Shown here: positions 11,443 to 24,012 of the stretch, piece by piece | Layout: each line of letters opens with the position of its first letter | Position numbering within the stretch: the first letter of the stretch is position 1 | From: Zingiber officinale | Lineage: Eukaryota > Streptophyta > Magnoliopsida > Zingiberales > Zingiberaceae | Length of the DNA stretch: 64,000 nucleotides | NCBI RefSeq assembly: GCF_018446385.1 | Contig: NC_056000.1 | Span: 47,958,722 to 48,022,721, forward strand | Direction: 5' to 3' | Program-made: the position numbers and the translations under genes | Notes under the pieces: generated by a model | What the model was told of the DNA's origin: nothing | The model's database searches: none | The model's input: only the letters and a program-made list of their open reading frames with translations

Positions 11443-12442
11443 AGAACCCCTCTCGTCTCCGGCGACTTACCTCCCTCCCGTAGGCATTAATTTGAAGAAA
11501 TTTGGACTCCACGACATGCTCCTTTTTTTCAAGCATCTCATCTCTCTGTCCTAATTTTTCCTTCTGTTCTTCAAAATTAACTCTAGGCGAGTTTGATCCT
11601 TAACATAAAAAGGAAAAAAAAGAAATAATTCACTTCTTAAATAACAATCAATAATTTCTCTTTCTTATATTTTTATATATTTCAATTTAGTGCATCAGTA
11701 AAAATTAATAAAATAAACTTGGCTGTAGCGTAGAATACGAATATGGCATTGATGTAGGCGTCCTCGCGATCCCAGGCACCTGCTGCTGCGGCTGATTCTA
11801 AATACTGCGTTGGGGGCCACAGCGCATAAAGAGAGGACTGTGTGATTTTTTGAAGGGTTAGGTGGGCACATGGTAACGTGGAGACGGAGTGGAGGCCACG
11901 TCTGGTGGCACGTGCGGGGGCGGGAAAGGCAGTGCTCCGTCGGCAGAGTTTTACGGGGAGAGCGAGACCACATATATTACGCGCATGAGGAGGATGCATT
12001 TTAAAAAATAATTTTAAATATTTATTTAATTTAGTATAGCTTTTATGAAATATAGTTATATTAACTTTTTTCTTAATTAACATGCCCCCAGTCCACATTT
12101 TCGATCAATACATTTGTCAAATAAGAGAAATAATTATAAATACCCATGACTTTGACAAAGTCATTATACTAGTTTAAACACTTAGATTATGGTATATTGA
12201 CAGACACTTCTAGCATTACACCAAGCAACTATCATTAACCTTGAGAATTCTTTAGGACAATTTATCACTAATATTTGATATGCATACCGATAAGCAGCGA
12301 ATTACTCATCCTAAAGTGTTCTTACAGCGACAGTAGTATTCGACAATGGATTGCCCACCAACGAAGATTTCACAACCATCAAACTCCACGATAATCCACT
12401 TATCGCGATCTCTGACAACATAAGTGCTGAGCCTAATTTATC
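11443..12442. other. Convergent intergenic region (GATA and GH17 3' sides)
   Basis: The GATA gene ends at 11442 and the GH17 gene ends at 12443 on the other strand. A GC-rich island at about 11750-11990 carries a G-box (ggcacgtgcg, near 11908) and a minus-strand open frame of 138 codons that I do not recognise and regard as chance. The rest is AT-rich. Confidence 0.5.
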
Positions 12443-15400
12443 TTAATGAGAGGCAATGCCCGCAATGTAGACAAACAATAGAGTGAACATGTAAGGCAGG
12501 CTTTCTTTTAGCCATGAAGGATTGCTGCCCTCTGAACTAGATGTTAGAGCCGCTGATGTAGTAGAATTCCCAGTGCCCATCTTACTGTGAAACACAACAC
12601 ACAGAAAGAGTATTACCCGAAAAAGTCGGTAAAAATCTCGTGAATTTGACTGAGAAATTATGGTACCTCGAGGTGGAATAAACACATGCATCATAACCTG
12701 CAACAGAATTACAATCTTAGTGAACCAAAAAAATATTAAGACCATAAAAATTTAGTTAGTTCAGAAATTGTTGGTTCAGTTTGTTCAGAAAGCTCAGCAG
12801 AATAGATGGATCGTCCATGTTTTGTTCTGGGAAGTACTTCAATAGATCAGGAAATGAGTGATGGATTTTCTTCGGCAAATATTTCTAAATCCACACATTT
12901 CTGAAATATTGCACCTAGTTTTCAAATTGTCCGAATACCATAAAAATCCTCGAAGTAAATTAAATGAGCTTGCAGCCCTTTCGAACATTTAGATGACTAC
13001 CATTCCAGCCTGAATGCTCTGTAATCACCCATGCTATATAATCCTGTTCTTTTACTTGTTAACATGCAATATATCCATTCCAGTCTAATATTCTTACCAT
13101 TCATCCTAAAAGTATAGCATAGATAATTTCCAAGGGGAGCTTGTTACACAAATTAGAACTCTCATAAGCAAACCACATGCTAAACGCGGCAATAATGAAT
13201 CCCCAAAAATAATACTTTCATGTAACCCTTGAACAGAGAAGATGGACAATGATCCATTCAACCTCAGATCACTGTACTCACTGAGAGAGAATATAAAGAG
13301 AAAGATGACAGACATACATAGAGTGTGGAAATTGAAGCAGACAAGGCTAAAATACAAAAACATGAAGAGCATCTTAAGGAAGATGAGTGACTTGGGTACA
13401 ATGTGATTTGAATAAAGCAAGTAAGGAGAAGGTCAGCTTGCTGAAAACAAAGAGATCAAGTTCGCTAGCATCAAGAGCCTTCTACGCATAGATAGGGGAC
13501 AGTGCAACAGATTAAAGAAGAAATCAGTTGTGCAACAAACAAGGCAGCAGATAAAGGAGACTGCAGGCAGGCAGAAGTCCTGGGCTTGGAAATGAATAAA
13601 AGGGACGGATGGCTTTTACCAGAGGTAGGAGTGGATCTCCCAGAAAGAGAAGCTCAGATGCAACGGGATTATGAGGAAAAGGATCCACCAATGACGTTGG
13701 ATGAAGCTTGCTGCTCACTGTTAAAACCGGTCCTGAAATATTCTCCACAGCTTTGATTACCATACACTATGATTTCCATAATTTCATTAGAACGTCTGTA
13801 TATTTTCATATGTTAGTTTCCAAGACAATCATGTACAGAACTTGAATAAACATCTTACACATAGATCTTAAGTCTCCAAAGTTTGAACCACATAAAAGAG
13901 ACAGTGAAGGTTATCAATGTGTGTGAGGTAGAGATTGAGCACGGGTAATAAAAACCAGTATCAATAAAGGACTGGTGAGATATTTGGCTCCACAAATTCT
14001 CCCTTACCCTCGACAAGCTGAATTGGTGCTTCAGGCTAGGATGTGAGCTGGAGATGCCAGTTTGATTGGCAGTGATGGAGATGAATTGTGAAAGTTCATG
14101 AGGGTTGCCTATGACTTGCTTCTTCATAGCGTACAGAAGGCAAAAATAATGGAAGTTAGTGTGGAGGGTGATAGCATGTCACACGTGAAGAGCATCACAA
14201 TGAGCTAGTAGGTTGGAGGCAAAGACAACAGTGCTTTTATAGGGCAGGTGGATGCCCTAGATGTACCTCTAAAAGAGCACTAGGCACACGGATGAGAGGA
14301 AGAACAATTATTTTGAGAAGAGGGAAGGAGAAGAGGCCCATTGCTATAAGCATGTGTGAGATGTACATATTGACAAAAAGAACAAGGAAAAGGCGACTGA
14401 TCCCGTCCAGAAGCTAAGTCAGACGGAGGAGCTGTTGACGAAGATAGGGATGCTAATAGAGAGAGGACTTGAAGCTAGAACTGGAAGACGCAGTGCAGAC
14501 TTCGGATCTTGGCGCGAGACAGGGAAAGACAGTCAAAAGTGATACTCGCGAGCCTATGCACACCATAGGGAGATCACACGGGAACGTTAGGGTGAGAACC
14601 GAGGAAGGGTTTCTGTCCCAGACACTCCGACGTTCATATCAAAACGAGGGTACAGCGAAAAGTGCAGGAAGAAGATGGACAATAGAACTGTAGTAGATAC
14701 GTATATACGCACGTACCTGGCCAATGGAGATGCCCCCTTTTTATACTGCTTCTCATAACCTCCGCAATAATGAGGTGTCATAGTATGTCGGATGATGGAG
14801 GATGTACAATGAATTTCCATTAGGTAGAGGTAGGTTCCGTGACATACATGTGGCAGAATATTGGAATATTTCTTGACGAATAACCGTTATTCCTTGACAG
14901 GTGGTTGCGATTCGCTGACAGTGTTGTCTCCTGGCGATAGTCAAACCGACACTGGGCCGATCGTGTGTATGTTGGGAACCACGCCCCTCAGAAGCGAGAA
15001 GCTGAGTCCTGGAGATCCGACTCTGATCAGGAGTAAACTGGGAACGATGCCTATGAGAAGTGAGGGGCTGAGTCCTGAGATCCGACTGGCGCGGGGGCCG
15101 ATCGGGAGTAGATTGGGAGTCGTGCCTATGAGAAGTAAAGGGCTGAGCCCTGGGATTCCGATCGGCGTAGGGGTCGACCGGGAGTAGGCTCGGAGTCATG
15201 TCCATGAGAAGTGAAGGATTGAGCCGTGGGGGTCCGACCGGAGTGAACCCAGAGCAGTAACCACGAGGCACGGGGAGTTGAGTCCCAGAAGATCCAACCG
15301 GCTATGGGGACCGATCGGCTGTGAACTAAGAGCAATAATCCTAAGACAGGGGAGCCAAGTTCCAGGGAAATGGTCCATTCGGACACGTACTCTCCGACCT

Positions 15401-18400
15401 TGACTGCCACCTCTTCTTGACCTTTTACCACCACATCACCTTGACTATTGACCCCACACTATCCCTGGGGTCATCCACTATACGAATCAGCGACCTTCCA
15501 AGAATATTTTTTGGGAATCCTAACTATAAAAGGAGTGTTTGGTTCCATGTAGAAGGTGTAGGAATAAAATATTGTATTGTCTTGTTTAAATACCTATACA
15601 TGGGTATATATACGACTAACGATGAACATCTAAATCAACACCAATCTGAGACTAAATCCACTGCACTGATATCCCTATTATCTCTAATACTCTTAGACAA
15701 GTTATATTGATATTAATTAGAATTAAAATTAATATTTATGTTATATATAATATGTATCAGTTATATAATTAGAATCTGTAGTTATATTAGTTTGACAGTT
15801 ATATTCTCCTAAAGTTATCAATTTATATTAGTTATAAAGATTAATAGTAACCTAGTAATGTCAATATATAACAACTAATTATCTGAATATCAATTTTCTT
15901 GGCCCTTTAAAGCGAGTTGAGATCTTCTGTCCCAAAAATGATGTATCCCTATGTCCCCTCGCTGATCGGACGGACTAGATCACATCTCAAGGATGCAGTG
16001 CACATCACGAGGATGTCATGACCGTCCGATCGACAAGGGGACACGAGGACACGCCATTTTTGGGACAGAGGATCTCAACTACTTTAAAGCGTGGCAAGTT
16101 TCAATACAATACAAAAATAAAAAATAAAAAAACCATGCATTCTTGTAGGTAAGCCCTGTAAAACACCTATTGATTTCATCATTATCCCATCTGATATGGT
16201 ATGTTGTAAGTGGGGCTAGATTTAAGGTGAGGTAGTAGTCAAAGTTAGGGTGATGTGGCAATCAGAGTTAGAGCACATGCAGTTGAACGAGTCACCCTCG
16301 TCCGGGTTTAGCCCCTCAGCGCTAAGGCCTCCAGTAAGTCGTTCAGACTTAAGAGTAGGTCGGACTAAAGAGTCGGTCGATCCAAAAACTGGTCGGACTT
16401 AAGAGACTGCACTACGTATCAAGGTACTAACATAAAACCAGTAGGTCACAAAGCCGGTTGGATTTAGGGGACCCAGCTTCCCATTTGTTAAGCATAAGTC
16501 TCTTAGCATATGGTCAGTTAACCCTAAAGTTGGTCGAACTTAAAGGACTTGTCGCTCCACTTGTTGCTAAGATATACAGAATAAACTCGATCGGTCGGCA
16601 GCCTCCCAACATATAGCCAGATGCACTAAGATTTGGTCAGACTTATAGGAGCCAAGGCGCTCAGCATACAGTCATTTAGCATTACAATATCTCCCAGCAT
16701 ATAGCCAACAGATACAAAAGTCGTTCAGTCTTATGGCTCATAGTCCCTCATTTCTCAGCTCTTTATTACTAGCTACCAGAATACTCAGCATGATAAGGTA
16801 ACACTCAACATATCGCCAATCGGACATTCATAATGTCGGTCGGGCATTCATATACTCGGTTGGATATAAGGCCGATTGGATTTCTTCCCGGAAACAACCA
16901 TGTTAGAGAATAGCAGCTATTGGTCGGGAATATTCGAATATTCTGACACATACCTGTAACAAAACCTTCTTATAAGGGTAACTATACAACTTTCATCATT
17001 ATGGCGGAGGTTACAAACGACTGTTCATATACGTGTAATGGAAGATTCCTCAAACGATGGTTGTACATCTTCTAGACTATACGCCTTCCATTACTCGACA
17101 TCTTTTGCTCGCAAATATGATATGCTGCCTGATGATTGTGGAAGTTCTAAGAGGCGATATAAAAAGGGGTTCTCTCTGTTGGCAAGGTACGCTTTAGTAC
17201 GCTACATTACGCTTTACTACACTTAATCACACACTCACTTCTACTGTTCATCTTCTCCACTTTTCGCTTGCCCACCGTACTAACTTGAGCGTTGGAGGGC
17301 CTACGCCAGAGACCCCTTCCCTAATTCTCGTCCTAACGTTCTGCTCTTGCGAGTGTGTGCAAAAAGGAGCTGAAAGGAGTGTCAGACGTCATTGTTTCTC
17401 CCTAGCAGAGTCATCTCCTTGTCAACAACAAAGCCACCTACCCAGCGCACCGTCTCCATCACCTTTAGACATGATCACTATCAAACTTGAGTAATTTCCC
17501 ATAACTAGGTATTAATAAAGGTTTGCCTCATCGATTTAGGTGTTTGCAAGATTTTTTCCCAAGTTCAGCAAAATTCAAAAAACTGCCTTCAAACACAGGA
17601 TAATTCAACATAGAATAAAGGCATACTTACTTGGATCTTTGATAGTTTTTACTCCTGTACCTCCAAAGTTGCAAGCAACATCAGTAGCACCATTCAGCTG
17701 ATAGAAGCTATTGAAAGCATAAGATGCATGAGAAGCCAATGTATCTGGTTGATAACATGGCTGACTAGGTTGAATAGCTGAACAATCAACATTGCCTGAG
17801 CCACAAGCCCAGTTCAGTGCATTTTGTAAATCTGCGTCTGAAGCATTGCTGGAAGCCACACACCAGGTACCATTCGAACTAGTGATATTTGCCCCAGTAA
17901 CAATGTCCACATTTCCCATACCAGTCCAATCAAGACTATACACACTAGTCTGATCTGGATAGAACAGACCCCAATTCCTCTCTGACTCCAAACCTGGTTT
18001 CCTATTCTCATTGAACAATGAAAAAACATAGATATCAATTTGCTCCCCTGGCTTTGTCGGAGTTCCAGCATCATTGACAACATGACGAATCAGATTGGTG
18101 TTGTAAGTCTGTGCATTATCTGGAGTTGCAGCAGTTTCCTTAGCAGCACCTTTGTTTGGCCATCCTGATTCAGTGACCATAATCTTCAATGTTCTAAAAT
18201 TTAATGCCATTAGAGCGAAAAAGATAGAATCCAACTGTGCATCAAACATGTTTGTGTACACAAGACCAGTATTTGGATCAATTACATCAACTGCTGATGA
18301 AGAGAAGAGAGCATAGTCCAAAGAGACGTTACTAGGAGACTCTCTATAAGCATAGTAGGGATAGAGATCCACCATGAATGGAGAATTGTTCTCAACAAGG

Positions 18401-19508
18401 AACTCTAACATAGGCTTCAAAAAGAATGCATATTTACTGTCCAAAGCCCCAGCCGAAGGTGGAAATGATCTGGATAAAATTCCAAGAGAATGTGTGCTAG
18501 ATACTTTAATTCTTTTGTGCAAGCCAACCTTCTTAAGTGCTGTAAGAACATTAACCATGGCAGGTACCACCAAGGCTGAAACATTGTCTTTGATCTCAGT
18601 GACCTCAGCTCCCACCGTAATGTAGGTGATCATTGTCGCTGGGTAGTAGGGGAGTATACTGTTCTTGAGCCAAGTATCGACATTGGATTGGTACTGTGAG
18701 AAAGGGAGCAAGTCCGAGTTTGGAACACCAACCATGAGCTCCACGCCTGTGTTAGCAAATGCCTTGATTACCTGTATGTTGGAGTCATAGATTCGAACAT
18801 ACTTGATAGAGTGAAGCTGGATCAGCTGTGCAACTTTGTCTGGTGTTGGAAGGTCATCAGCATTGCGGCCGTAGCACACACCAACCTTGCTTCCATTACA
18901 ATGAACTGTGACAAGAGTTGGCAAAACATATCACATTCGTATAAAGTTCAGCAATTGACAAAAAAAAAAAAAAAGAAACTTCAAAAAAAAATTATCTTCC
19001 TTCATTTAATTTGAATATATAAAAAGAAGATGAATCTCTTCTGCTTTGGGCCCTAATTGTTCTGTAGCTCTTTGTCATTGTAATGCATTCTGCATCTAAA
19101 TGAATATGATGTATTAGGCTGAAAAGTGATAACGGGAAGTACGATAAGGTTTAGATGAAGTACTTCAAGCAAGAAAGAGTTTGACGGGGAAGCACTTAAA
19201 TATTTTGCTCCTGATGATCACAACACAACAAATGAGGAATACCCTATCGGGTATGAAATAGCAACGCCTCGAAAAATCATCGAGAAGATACAGAAACGAA
19301 ACCTAGACTTCTGAAGGAATATCTACATCTAAAACTTCACCATCCAAGATAGCATCACTAACACCTGTTGTCAGTCCTAAGAATAAAGCGAGTAGAGAAA
19401 CTCAAGCAAAAACAGTAAAGTTCATCTTGGAAAGCACTCACCGGCAAAGAAGGGCATGAGCAAGAGTAAGAAGGCGATCGAAGGAACCAGCGTCAACCGT
19501 CTCCCCAT
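12443..19508 (-). CDS. Glucan endo-1,3-beta-glucosidase, GH17 plus X8 (CBM43) domain, GPI-anchored type
   Basis: Four exons on the minus strand, 19442-19508, 17631-18905, 12667-12697 and 12443-12584, sum to 1515 nt and 504 residues, with all phases and GT/AG sites agreeing. A signal peptide fills residues 1-22 (hydrophobic run AFLLLLMPFFA). The GH17 barrel covers about 26-350, with the likely acid/base Glu123 in VGAEV and the nucleophile Glu268 in VTESGWP. VGAEV replaces the commoner VGNEV but is known in plant members. The X8 callose-binding domain starts at W370-C371 and finishes in the micro-exon (DPSYDACVY). The C-terminus is Ser/Thr-rich and ends in a hydrophobic tail (YMFTLLFVYIAGIA), as in GPI-anchored plasmodesmal or wall callose-degrading enzymes. 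Intron 2 (12698-17630) is 4.9 kb and filled with repeats. I chose the start at 19508 because it gives the signal peptide; an in-frame ATG at 19625 does not. Confidence 0.92.
12667..12697 (-). other. 31-nt micro-exon of the GH17 gene
   Basis: The minus strand reads ctgttgcag, then the exon, then gtacc. It supplies the codons for YDACVYSTS plus split codons at both ends. Phase 1 on entry and phase 2 on exit match the neighbouring exons exactly. It completes the last cysteine of the X8 domain. The following intron (12585-12666) is only 82 bp. Confidence 0.88.
12698..14390. other. Proximal part of GH17 intron 2
   Basis: AT-rich to mixed sequence without recognisable coding content. The frames at 13502-13756 (+) and 13106-13420 (-) match no family I know. 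The position inside the intron rests on the splice sites at 12697 and 17631. Confidence 0.5.
14391..15540 (-). mobile_element. Gypsy-like LTR fragment in GH17 intron 2, reverse copy
   Basis: The reverse complement shows a core promoter (agtataaaaaggggg, 14733-14747) followed by ccatcttcttcctgcacttttcgct and ccttcctcggttctcaccctaacgttc. This matches, base for base in many runs, the plus-strand copy at 16270-17490. On its upstream side lies a ~77-bp tandem repeat (14975-15370). It is a fossil and its ends are approximate. The family is not certain; the layout suggests a Ty3/gypsy LTR. Confidence 0.55.
14975..15370. repeat. ~77-bp degenerate tandem repeat
   Basis: Five to six units each carry a phrase like cctatgagaagtgaggggctgagtcc followed by gatccgaccgg. 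Clear unit starts are near 15042, 15119 and 15196 (spacing 77). Outer units are shorter and more changed. It lies in the upstream half of the reverse LTR-like fragment. Confidence 0.65.
15915..16080. mobile_element. MITE, Mutator-like, 10-bp target duplication
   Basis: A foldback element of about 166 bp. The left end AGTTGAGATCTTCTGTCCCA and the right end are inverted copies for about 27 bp with one mismatch, and inner parts (cgtccgatcg, gtcccc) also pair. It is bounded by the direct repeat ctttaaagcg at 15905-15914 and 16082-16091. A 9-10-bp duplication fits Mutator-like elements. It has no coding capacity and lies inside GH17 intron 2. Confidence 0.8.
16270..17490 (+). mobile_element. Gypsy-like LTR fragment in GH17 intron 2, forward copy
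   Basis: Inverted partner of 14391-15540. A promoter-like gatataaaaagggg (about 17156-17169) is followed by the same leader phrases (cacttttcgct, ccttccctaattctcgtcctaacgttc). The upstream half (16300-16880) is a loose array of phrases such as ggtcggacttaagag. It is a fossil with approximate ends. Confidence 0.55.
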
Positions 19509-20534
19509 CGAATCAGCGACTCCTTGCAAGGAGGGATCCTCCCGGAATGCGTCCACCTTCACCACTGTCTTGGCGAGCGATCTCATACCAAGGCCGACAT
19601 TTTGACCTCTTCCTCCTGGATTCATCCTGTCACGCTTCCATCGCCAGTGTGCCGTTGGCTTCGCGGCACGGCCTTCGAGGGCGGTCTCACTGGTCTGCCG
19701 CAGTCAGCTGAGCGTCGAGTAAAGCCACCGCTGCGCGGACCTCATTCGAGTGTTGTTAATTGCGGTTTAAACATGTGGGTGGAGTCCGGAAATTTTGATT
19801 CTTTTTTTCCTCCCAATTTTTTTTTTTGGTACCTTATTATTAATTGAACACCTCCATGGGCTCCATGACCCGGCTGCACAGCTGTACGCGCGAGTTTTGA
19901 AGGAGACAGACATGCGTGGGGTCCAGTCACCGAGGTCCAACAGAGCACATTCCTTTCGCACCCAAATCTTGTTTCGAAGACCAATTCAAAGCTCAATGTG
20001 GTCCCTGATGGGAATACCAGTATTGGGGTGGGTAAACAATTGGGCCAATTGAACAGATTTATTTTCTGCTTCATTTGAAATACAAAGCGGCCGATGATTC
20101 GGTGGCCGTGATCCGTCCGATGAGATGGGACGAAAGATTAGCGGATGAGATGTGGTGTCTAGATCATTCTTGGCACTGTTCAGCACGTGCCAACGCAGTA
20201 ACACACTACTCACAGTGTATTTGTCGACATTCTCGTAATTAATTGTGACTTATCAGTTTAAATGACGGTTAAAAATATATTCAAATATTAAAAGGTTTTT
20301 CATATTTTGAATCTCTGGGGAGGAAATTTTAATACTTGAAATTTTATGTGGTCAGCTTATGTTTGTATAATCTTTAGGTAGTAAAACTCTATTTTGGTAT
20401 TTTCGAGGGGGTATGTGAAAATCCAGGGCCAATGGAAATTTTGTTGAAAAGCGTCGGGCACGCGATCGAGGAGGTAGAGAAGTGTGCTGAGGCGGGAGAT
20501 CGTCGAGGAGGGCGACGAGAAGGGGGTGAACTCC
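19509..20534. promoter_or_regulatory. Shared divergent upstream region of GH17 and AP-4 sigma genes
   Basis: The two start codons face away from each other and are 1026 bp apart. The GH17-side half (19509-19760) is GC-rich. I saw no clear TATA box for either gene, and the frames here (for example 19986-20213) are chance. Confidence 0.5.
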
Positions 20535-23500
20535 ATGGGGATCCGGTTTGTGTTGTTGGTGAACAAGCAAGGACAGACGCGGCTGGCGCAGTACTACGCG
20601 GAGCACCTCACCCTCGACGAACGCCGCGCCCTCGAGGGCGAGATCGTGCGCAAGTGCCTCGCCCGCACCGAGCAACAGGTCAAACCTTCCTCTTTCCTTT
20701 ATCACTGCGAGCTTTGTAGATCCATGTTAGGGTGATCTGTTTTTTGGGATGATTACCTCAAATTTGTCTCTTGGATTTGCTATCCTCAAGGAATGGTTTT
20801 TCTGATCGAGATCCGTTTATTAATCAATCATGTCCAAAGACGTTGATGTGGGTAATGATCGATTGCAACGCCTAACTATCATTTTTTTGCAGCTTGATGT
20901 CTCTAAACTCACGGACATTAGGGTTGAAAGATTTGACTTTGTTTCTAACAAGAATAAACAGCCGGGCTATCTAGCATTCATAGTTAGCGAATTCTGAAAG
21001 TTTTGGGCTTAGTGTTTTTTGCTGTTTGACCAAGTTTGATGCTTATCTTCCCCCCTCAGTTTCATAATGTTGTTGGCTGCGAATGGAGGCTCTTAATTAG
21101 ACTCAGATGCATTTTAGTGTAATGAGATCTGTTGATTTTAAGAGTCTAGTGACTAAAATGGTTCAGATTTACACTATTTCATACATATTGTATATAGCCA
21201 ACTTATTTTTTTTAAAAAACTTTCTCTAATTGCAGTGCTCATTTGTTGAGCATCGGAACTACAAAATCGTGTACAGGCGCTACGCATCACTTTTCTTCTT
21301 AGTAGGAGTTGACAATGATGAGGTAATCCATACTACCCTGTTTGTAATATTCAAGTACTATCATTTTTTTTGGTGGTGCGATAATGTCCTCAATTATCTA
21401 ACTTACACTAATGGGATATATGGCAGCAAATGGAATACACCTACTGCGGGAGTTTGTTATAAGTATGAGAAATGCATATATTCAAACAGGAAATTTTGTT
21501 TTTAGGAGTAAAATAATCTAGTGCCAGTAGTTTCTTATTGTGGGAATATCAAAATACAACTACTAGTAAAAGAATAACAAAAGAAAGAGTGTTAATACAT
21601 GGTAGAAGTTTGCCTATTTGGGATTTTTATTCTTAGTTCAAAAAACATGCATGCCATTCATAAATTTCTATACACTAAGATTGATTGAAGTAAATGAAAG
21701 GCTGAAGAAAGAATGTTGTTGTAAGGATTTTGGAGATTATTGATCAATGATTTTTTGAAGGTTTTTCTATAATTTCTCATTAGCTAATAAGGTGGCTTAA
21801 TTGGTAATTGATCTCGTCAAATGTATATTTAGGCTTTAACTCTACACTTTTTGGTGATGTTCTTGTTTTCGCTATCGAAATATTCTTCTCCTCCCAGCTA
21901 GCTTCCTTTGATCCAACATTTTTGATTGCTTCTCTTATCAATTGAGCTACTTTGTTCCTAAATCTAACTAAAATAGGAAGATGAAGATTAGGGGTTAGGT
22001 ACTAAAATTAGGGTAGGTTATGTGGACTGTTGGTTCCATGAGATGGATGGGTGACCATCGACCCTCAGCTTGAGATATGGATTATGACTGGAAGACCAAA
22101 TTGGTTTAAAAACCGTTTAACTGATCGGGTCTGGCAGAGATATTACCTTATTCCTAATAGTAGCAAACTGAATGGCATAAACTAGTTCGATATGTCCAAA
22201 GTACTTATCCCTGTAATGCCTTGGCCCAGCTCATGGAGGTATAATGAGATTTCTCAAGGTTTCCCAACCTCTTGCTTCTAAAGGCTTCTTTCTCTTGGCT
22301 GGATTTTGGTCCTTCTTACTACAAGGATCATGTATTCCATACATCTTCTCTCTCCTAGGGTTTCAAGGTCCCTTTGCCACTGCTTCTCTATATCTTTTAT
22401 GCTATGTCTACTTCAAAGGGAGGGAAGAGAATGGAAGGAAGGCTAAGAAGGAAGTGGGAAGGGGAGGAAGAGCGGAAGGACTCCCCTCCTTTCATTTACA
22501 CAGAGTGAAGGATGATAATGGACAATATAAAAGAGTGCTAGACCACTGAACCCGTTGTTGTTCTAACCTTTAATCAACAAGCTATCTCCATACACGAGCC
22601 CTCTTGTGGTGACTTCAGTGATCCCCCTCACCCTGTGGATCCACTGTGATCTCTCAGCAGTGGTTATAGTGATCCCTTTGGCAACAACTACAATGACCCC
22701 CTTCTCAGTGGCAGCCATAGTGATCCTTTGGTTGCAAAATCATTTGTTTCCCCTAGTGATGACCACAATAATTCATTAGTGGCAAAATCAATTCCCAATG
22801 ACCATGGGTTTAGTGGATAAGTTTTGATAAGTTTTTTCAAGTGTTGATGATAGCATGGGCATTTCCAAAGAACCCCTCATTCTGCCCCCTTCCATCCTGT
22901 TTTTGGTGGAAATTTCGTCCAAATCCTGTTTCGTGCCCGAACTAGATAGATGAGGGGCACAAAATAAGGCTGCTTCCCATTTCCTCACTGGCAAATATGA
23001 AGTCGTTCCACAGAAATAGAGAAGCTGTTAGTGCTTCAACCAGAAGCAATAGCTTAATACTAGTTCAATGGATAAGATGACTGCATTCGAGCTCACTAGA
23101 GAATGGGATGCCAGTGGTCTGCCACCAAGCTCATTCTGAATTTGGAGCAGTACATTGGAATCTTGAAGGATCGCCTTGAATGCATGGTTGTATCTTTGAT
23201 TAGAAAATGGGTCTTCCCTTTGTTTTGAATAAGTCAGAGAGTTGCAATTAACTGTCAACTTAGAGCTGCGACAAACCTGACTAGCTAATGGGAGTTGTAG
23301 GCTATCCTGCCTATGGCATTGCATTTCTAGTCTACTTTGTTAGAAAAGCAACCACAAGAGGTTGAGAACAAATAAACTGCCGACCTGCTTATACTATTTC
23401 TGTATGTTACATAAGGCTTATTCTACTTTGTTTGGTTTCGTCTTCATGGCTCTGGTGTGATACTGCTTGTTCTCGCCTCTGTAAAAGCAACTGGTGAAAA

Positions 23501-24012
23501 TAACTCGTTTGATTGAAAGTGTTGCTGGTCAATCTCTGCTGGCATTATTGTGTGTGCTTCTGGTGGAGCACACATGGAAGGAGCAAACAATTCAGCTCAG
23601 TTATTGCATATGTTGCAATGGGCGCCGTTGTAGACGTTATTGCATATGTTGTGTTCATTTGTGCAGAGAATGTTAAATTATACTCAATGATCTCTTTGAA
23701 CTCCGGTTAACTAATATCAACTGTCTTTTTTAGAACGAACTAGCAATCTTGGAATTCATACATCTGTTTGTTGAGACAATGGACCGCCATTTTGGTAATG
23801 TGGTAAGTTACCATTAATTTCCGCATTGCCCAACATAACCACTGAGATTCGTGTTGATCGTTTTCACCTCTCGGCAGTGTGAGCTCGACATCATGTTCCA
23901 TCTCGAGAAGGCGCATTTCATGCTGGAAGAGATGGTGATGAATGGGTGCATCGTGGAGACCAGCAAGTCGAACATCTTGGCACCAATTCAACTCATGGAA
24001 AAAGCTTCTTGA
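20535..24012 (+). CDS. AP4S: AP-4 adaptor complex subunit sigma
   Basis: Four exons, 20535-20678, 21236-21322, 23734-23802 and 23878-24012, all phase 0 with GT/AG borders, give 144 residues, the usual length of clathrin-adaptor small chains. The opening MGIRFVLLVNKQGQTRLAQY, the FVEHRNYKIVYRRYASLFF block and the end GCIVETSK...IQLMEKAS fit AP-4 sigma better than AP-1 or AP-2. The subunit is part of the AP-4 heterotetramer at the trans-Golgi network, which in plants sorts vacuolar cargo. The start is fixed by the conserved MGIRF; an in-frame ATG 51 nt upstream is not conserved. Intron 2 is 2.4 kb. Confidence 0.95.
21323..23733. other. Intron 2 of the AP-4 sigma gene
   Basis: No coding content recognised. 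At about 22600-22790 a degenerate repeat with phrases like agtggcagccatagtgatcc recurs four to five times. Its origin is unknown. Confidence 0.55.

Noticed and set aside
10797-11536. Several long frames on both strands over the GATA exon 2
   Set aside because: Shadows caused by the high GC content of the real exon.
11682-12098. 138-codon minus-strand frame between GATA and GH17
   Set aside because: Low-complexity composition, no domain, AT-rich ends; most likely chance.
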